The translations under genes were made by a program, and so were the position numbers. Below are positions 62,606 through 64,000 of a stretch of DNA of 64,000 nt, in pieces; the first letter of the stretch is position 1, and each line of letters begins with the position of its first letter. The notes under the pieces are model-generated. The model had not been told where the DNA came from, did no database searches, and saw only the letters and a program-made list of their open reading frames with translations. The stretch is from positions 310,001-374,000 of the forward strand of contig CANXME010000803.1 of the NCBI GenBank assembly GCA_948144175.1, given 5' to 3'. This stretch comes from Closterium sp. NIES-65. Its lineage: Eukaryota > Streptophyta > Zygnematophyceae > Desmidiales > Closteriaceae.

Positions 62606-64000
62606 TCAAGAAGTGAGCAAGTGAGGCAAGACAGGCACAAGACCCAGCTGCGTGCAGCAACGCTGATGATCACAAGGCGCAAGTGCCTTGGTGAAGACAT
62701 CAGCAGTGTTGGCCTCAGAGGCCACATACACAAGTCGCAACTGTCCACGCTGCTGTAGCTCACGAGCAAGAAAGTAGCGGAGAGCAATGTGCTTTGTCCT
62801 GTGCTCCAGTCGCTGCTCTCGACACAAGGCCAGCATGGCCTTGTTGTCTACGTACAGGACTGGAGGAGAACGAGGCGGCTCTCCAAGGTCGGTCAGCAGG
62901 TAGGTGAGCCAGCAAAGCTCCTGAGCAGCCATAGCCCCGGCGTAGATCTCAGCCTCACAACTGGAGCCGAGAACAAAAGACGAGCGAGTAGCCCGCCACG
63001 AGACAGAGCCGGAACCAAGGCCGAAGGTGTAACCCTGTGACGACCGCTGCGTAGCCTGGTCGTCAGCCCAAGAAGCCTCCGCGTGCCCAGTGAGGACCAC
63101 TGGACTGCGCCCTCCAAGCACTAGCCCCATGCCCGACGTACTGCACAAGTAGCGCAACACCCTCTTCGCTGCAGCCATGTGCTCTGGTCGGTGTCTCCCA
63201 GGAGCAACATAGCGTGCAAGAATGCTGAGAGGGTATGCAAGGTCAGGTCGTGTGCAGGTCATCAGGTACATGAGGCAGCCAACAAGCTCTGCATACGGGC
63301 CACTCGACTCTACGGACTCATCCGAAGGCAGAGCTGAGAGCGATTGGCGAGTAGGCAGAGGAGTGGCCTGAGGCAAGGAGTACGTGAAGCCGAAGCGCTG
63401 AAGGACCTGCTGCACCATGTGTGACTGAGTCAGTGTAATGGTGCGGCGTGCTCTCTCCCGGGTGATCTGCAAGCCAAGGTAGCTGCGCAGTTCACCCAGG
63501 TCAGTGCACGTGTGTCTCTTCTGCAGCTCTGGCTTCACGTAGGCGAGTCCAGCAGTGTCCGCTGTGGCAAAGACCAAGTCGTCGACGTGCACTAGGATGT
63601 AGAACGGCGGCAGAGAGGTGTCGGTGCGCAGAAACAGCGACGGGTCGGCAGTAGAAGGAGCAAACCCAAGTGCCGCAAGCGTAGTCCTCAGTGTGTTGTG
63701 CCACTCACGTGGCGCCTGGCGGAGACCGTAGACTGGACGCCGGAGACTCCAATCGGTACCAGGAGGGAAAGACCCAGTGAAGCCAGGTGGGCGACGCAGC
63801 CAGATCTCCTCGTGCAGGCTGCCCTGCAAGAAAGCTGTGCTGAAGTCGAGAGAGTGCAGCTCGTAGTCGCGGTGAGCAGCAACGTGCAGCAGTACCCGAA
63901 GAGTGGTCATCTTCGGGGTGGGGGAGAAGGTCTGAAAGTAGTCAACTCACTGTCGCTAACTGAAGCCACGAGCCACGTAACGAGCCTTGAAGACAAGCGG
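62606..64000 (-). pseudogene. B6 RT and RNase H (runs off the window)
   Basis: Antisense: the RT frame is open from 63910 to 62606 with PKMTTLRVLLHVAA, STAFLQGSLHEEIW, YILVHVDDLVFATAD (near 63580; Tyr of the YVDD box replaced by His), the RNase H blocks TGHAEASWADD (here Glu for the catalytic-region Asp seen in other copies) and YVDNKAMLALC, and the terminal HLLTS. Two stops lie upstream: GFSQRQGVDYF reads GFS-stop-RQ-stop-VDYF at about 63944-63962. The element is close to B4 in sequence but is dead. Confidence 0.88.

Overview
This window looks like an intergenic transposon graveyard in a eukaryotic nuclear genome. I found no gene outside mobile elements, and no bacterial operon, rRNA or tRNA gene. 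The elements are LTR retrotransposons of the Ty1/copia and Ty3/gypsy superfamilies. Those with a readable primer-binding site carry variants of TGGTATCAGAGC, which matches the 3' end of plant-type initiator tRNA-Met. The copia polyproteins resemble those of land plants and streptophyte algae. One gypsy element carries a cytosine-C5 DNA methyltransferase inside Pol, a combination that I recall being reported from charophyte algae (Klebsormidium) and, in unrelated elements, from dinoflagellates. A charophyte-grade streptophyte alga (Klebsormidium-, Chara- or Closterium-like) is my best guess; the genus is not supported by anything firmer.

Family names used here: A = TNT1-like copia with LTRs of about 860 bp; B = copia with very short LTRs (126-136 bp), a GC-rich tandem-repeat leader and a long low-complexity spacer between integrase and reverse transcriptase; F = copia with LTRs of about 440 bp; C = gypsy-like element with an LTR of about 370 bp; D = gypsy element with the methyltransferase; G = solo LTR of unknown family.

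Layout. 1-304 is the 3' end of a B copy (B0). 305-2363 is the decayed 3' half of an F element (F1), followed by a 250-bp repeat R and an unassigned stretch. 2942-24004 is a four-level nest. An antisense A element (A2) was hit by C, which survives as a solo LTR. That LTR was split by A1 (6399-20862, target duplication GGTTG), and A1 was split by D (9526-17523, target duplication CATC). D is the youngest and most intact: one open frame of 2139 codons and LTRs differing at 2 of 550 positions. 24005-31020 is a 5'-truncated B copy (B1).

31021-51596 is a second four-level nest. An antisense F element (F2) contains B2 (32732-51132), which contains B3 (37624-49244, target duplication ACCAG), which contains B4 (40416-43661, target duplication GGGTC). 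B3 also carries the 830-bp solo LTR G (target duplication ATAGC). B4 is a compact deletion derivative with two LTRs and an RT-RNase H frame but no Gag, protease or integrase. 51597-52365 holds an inverted copy of R and unassigned sequence. 52366-59834 is B5, with a leader of about 48 copies of a 31-bp GC-rich repeat. It is cut off by a C-family element (59832-62261) that has a gag but is itself cut off by B6 (62262 to the window end, antisense).

Most copies are dead through stops, frameshifts and nested insertions. D alone looks capable of encoding a complete set of functions: Gag, protease, methyltransferase, RT, RNase H and integrase.
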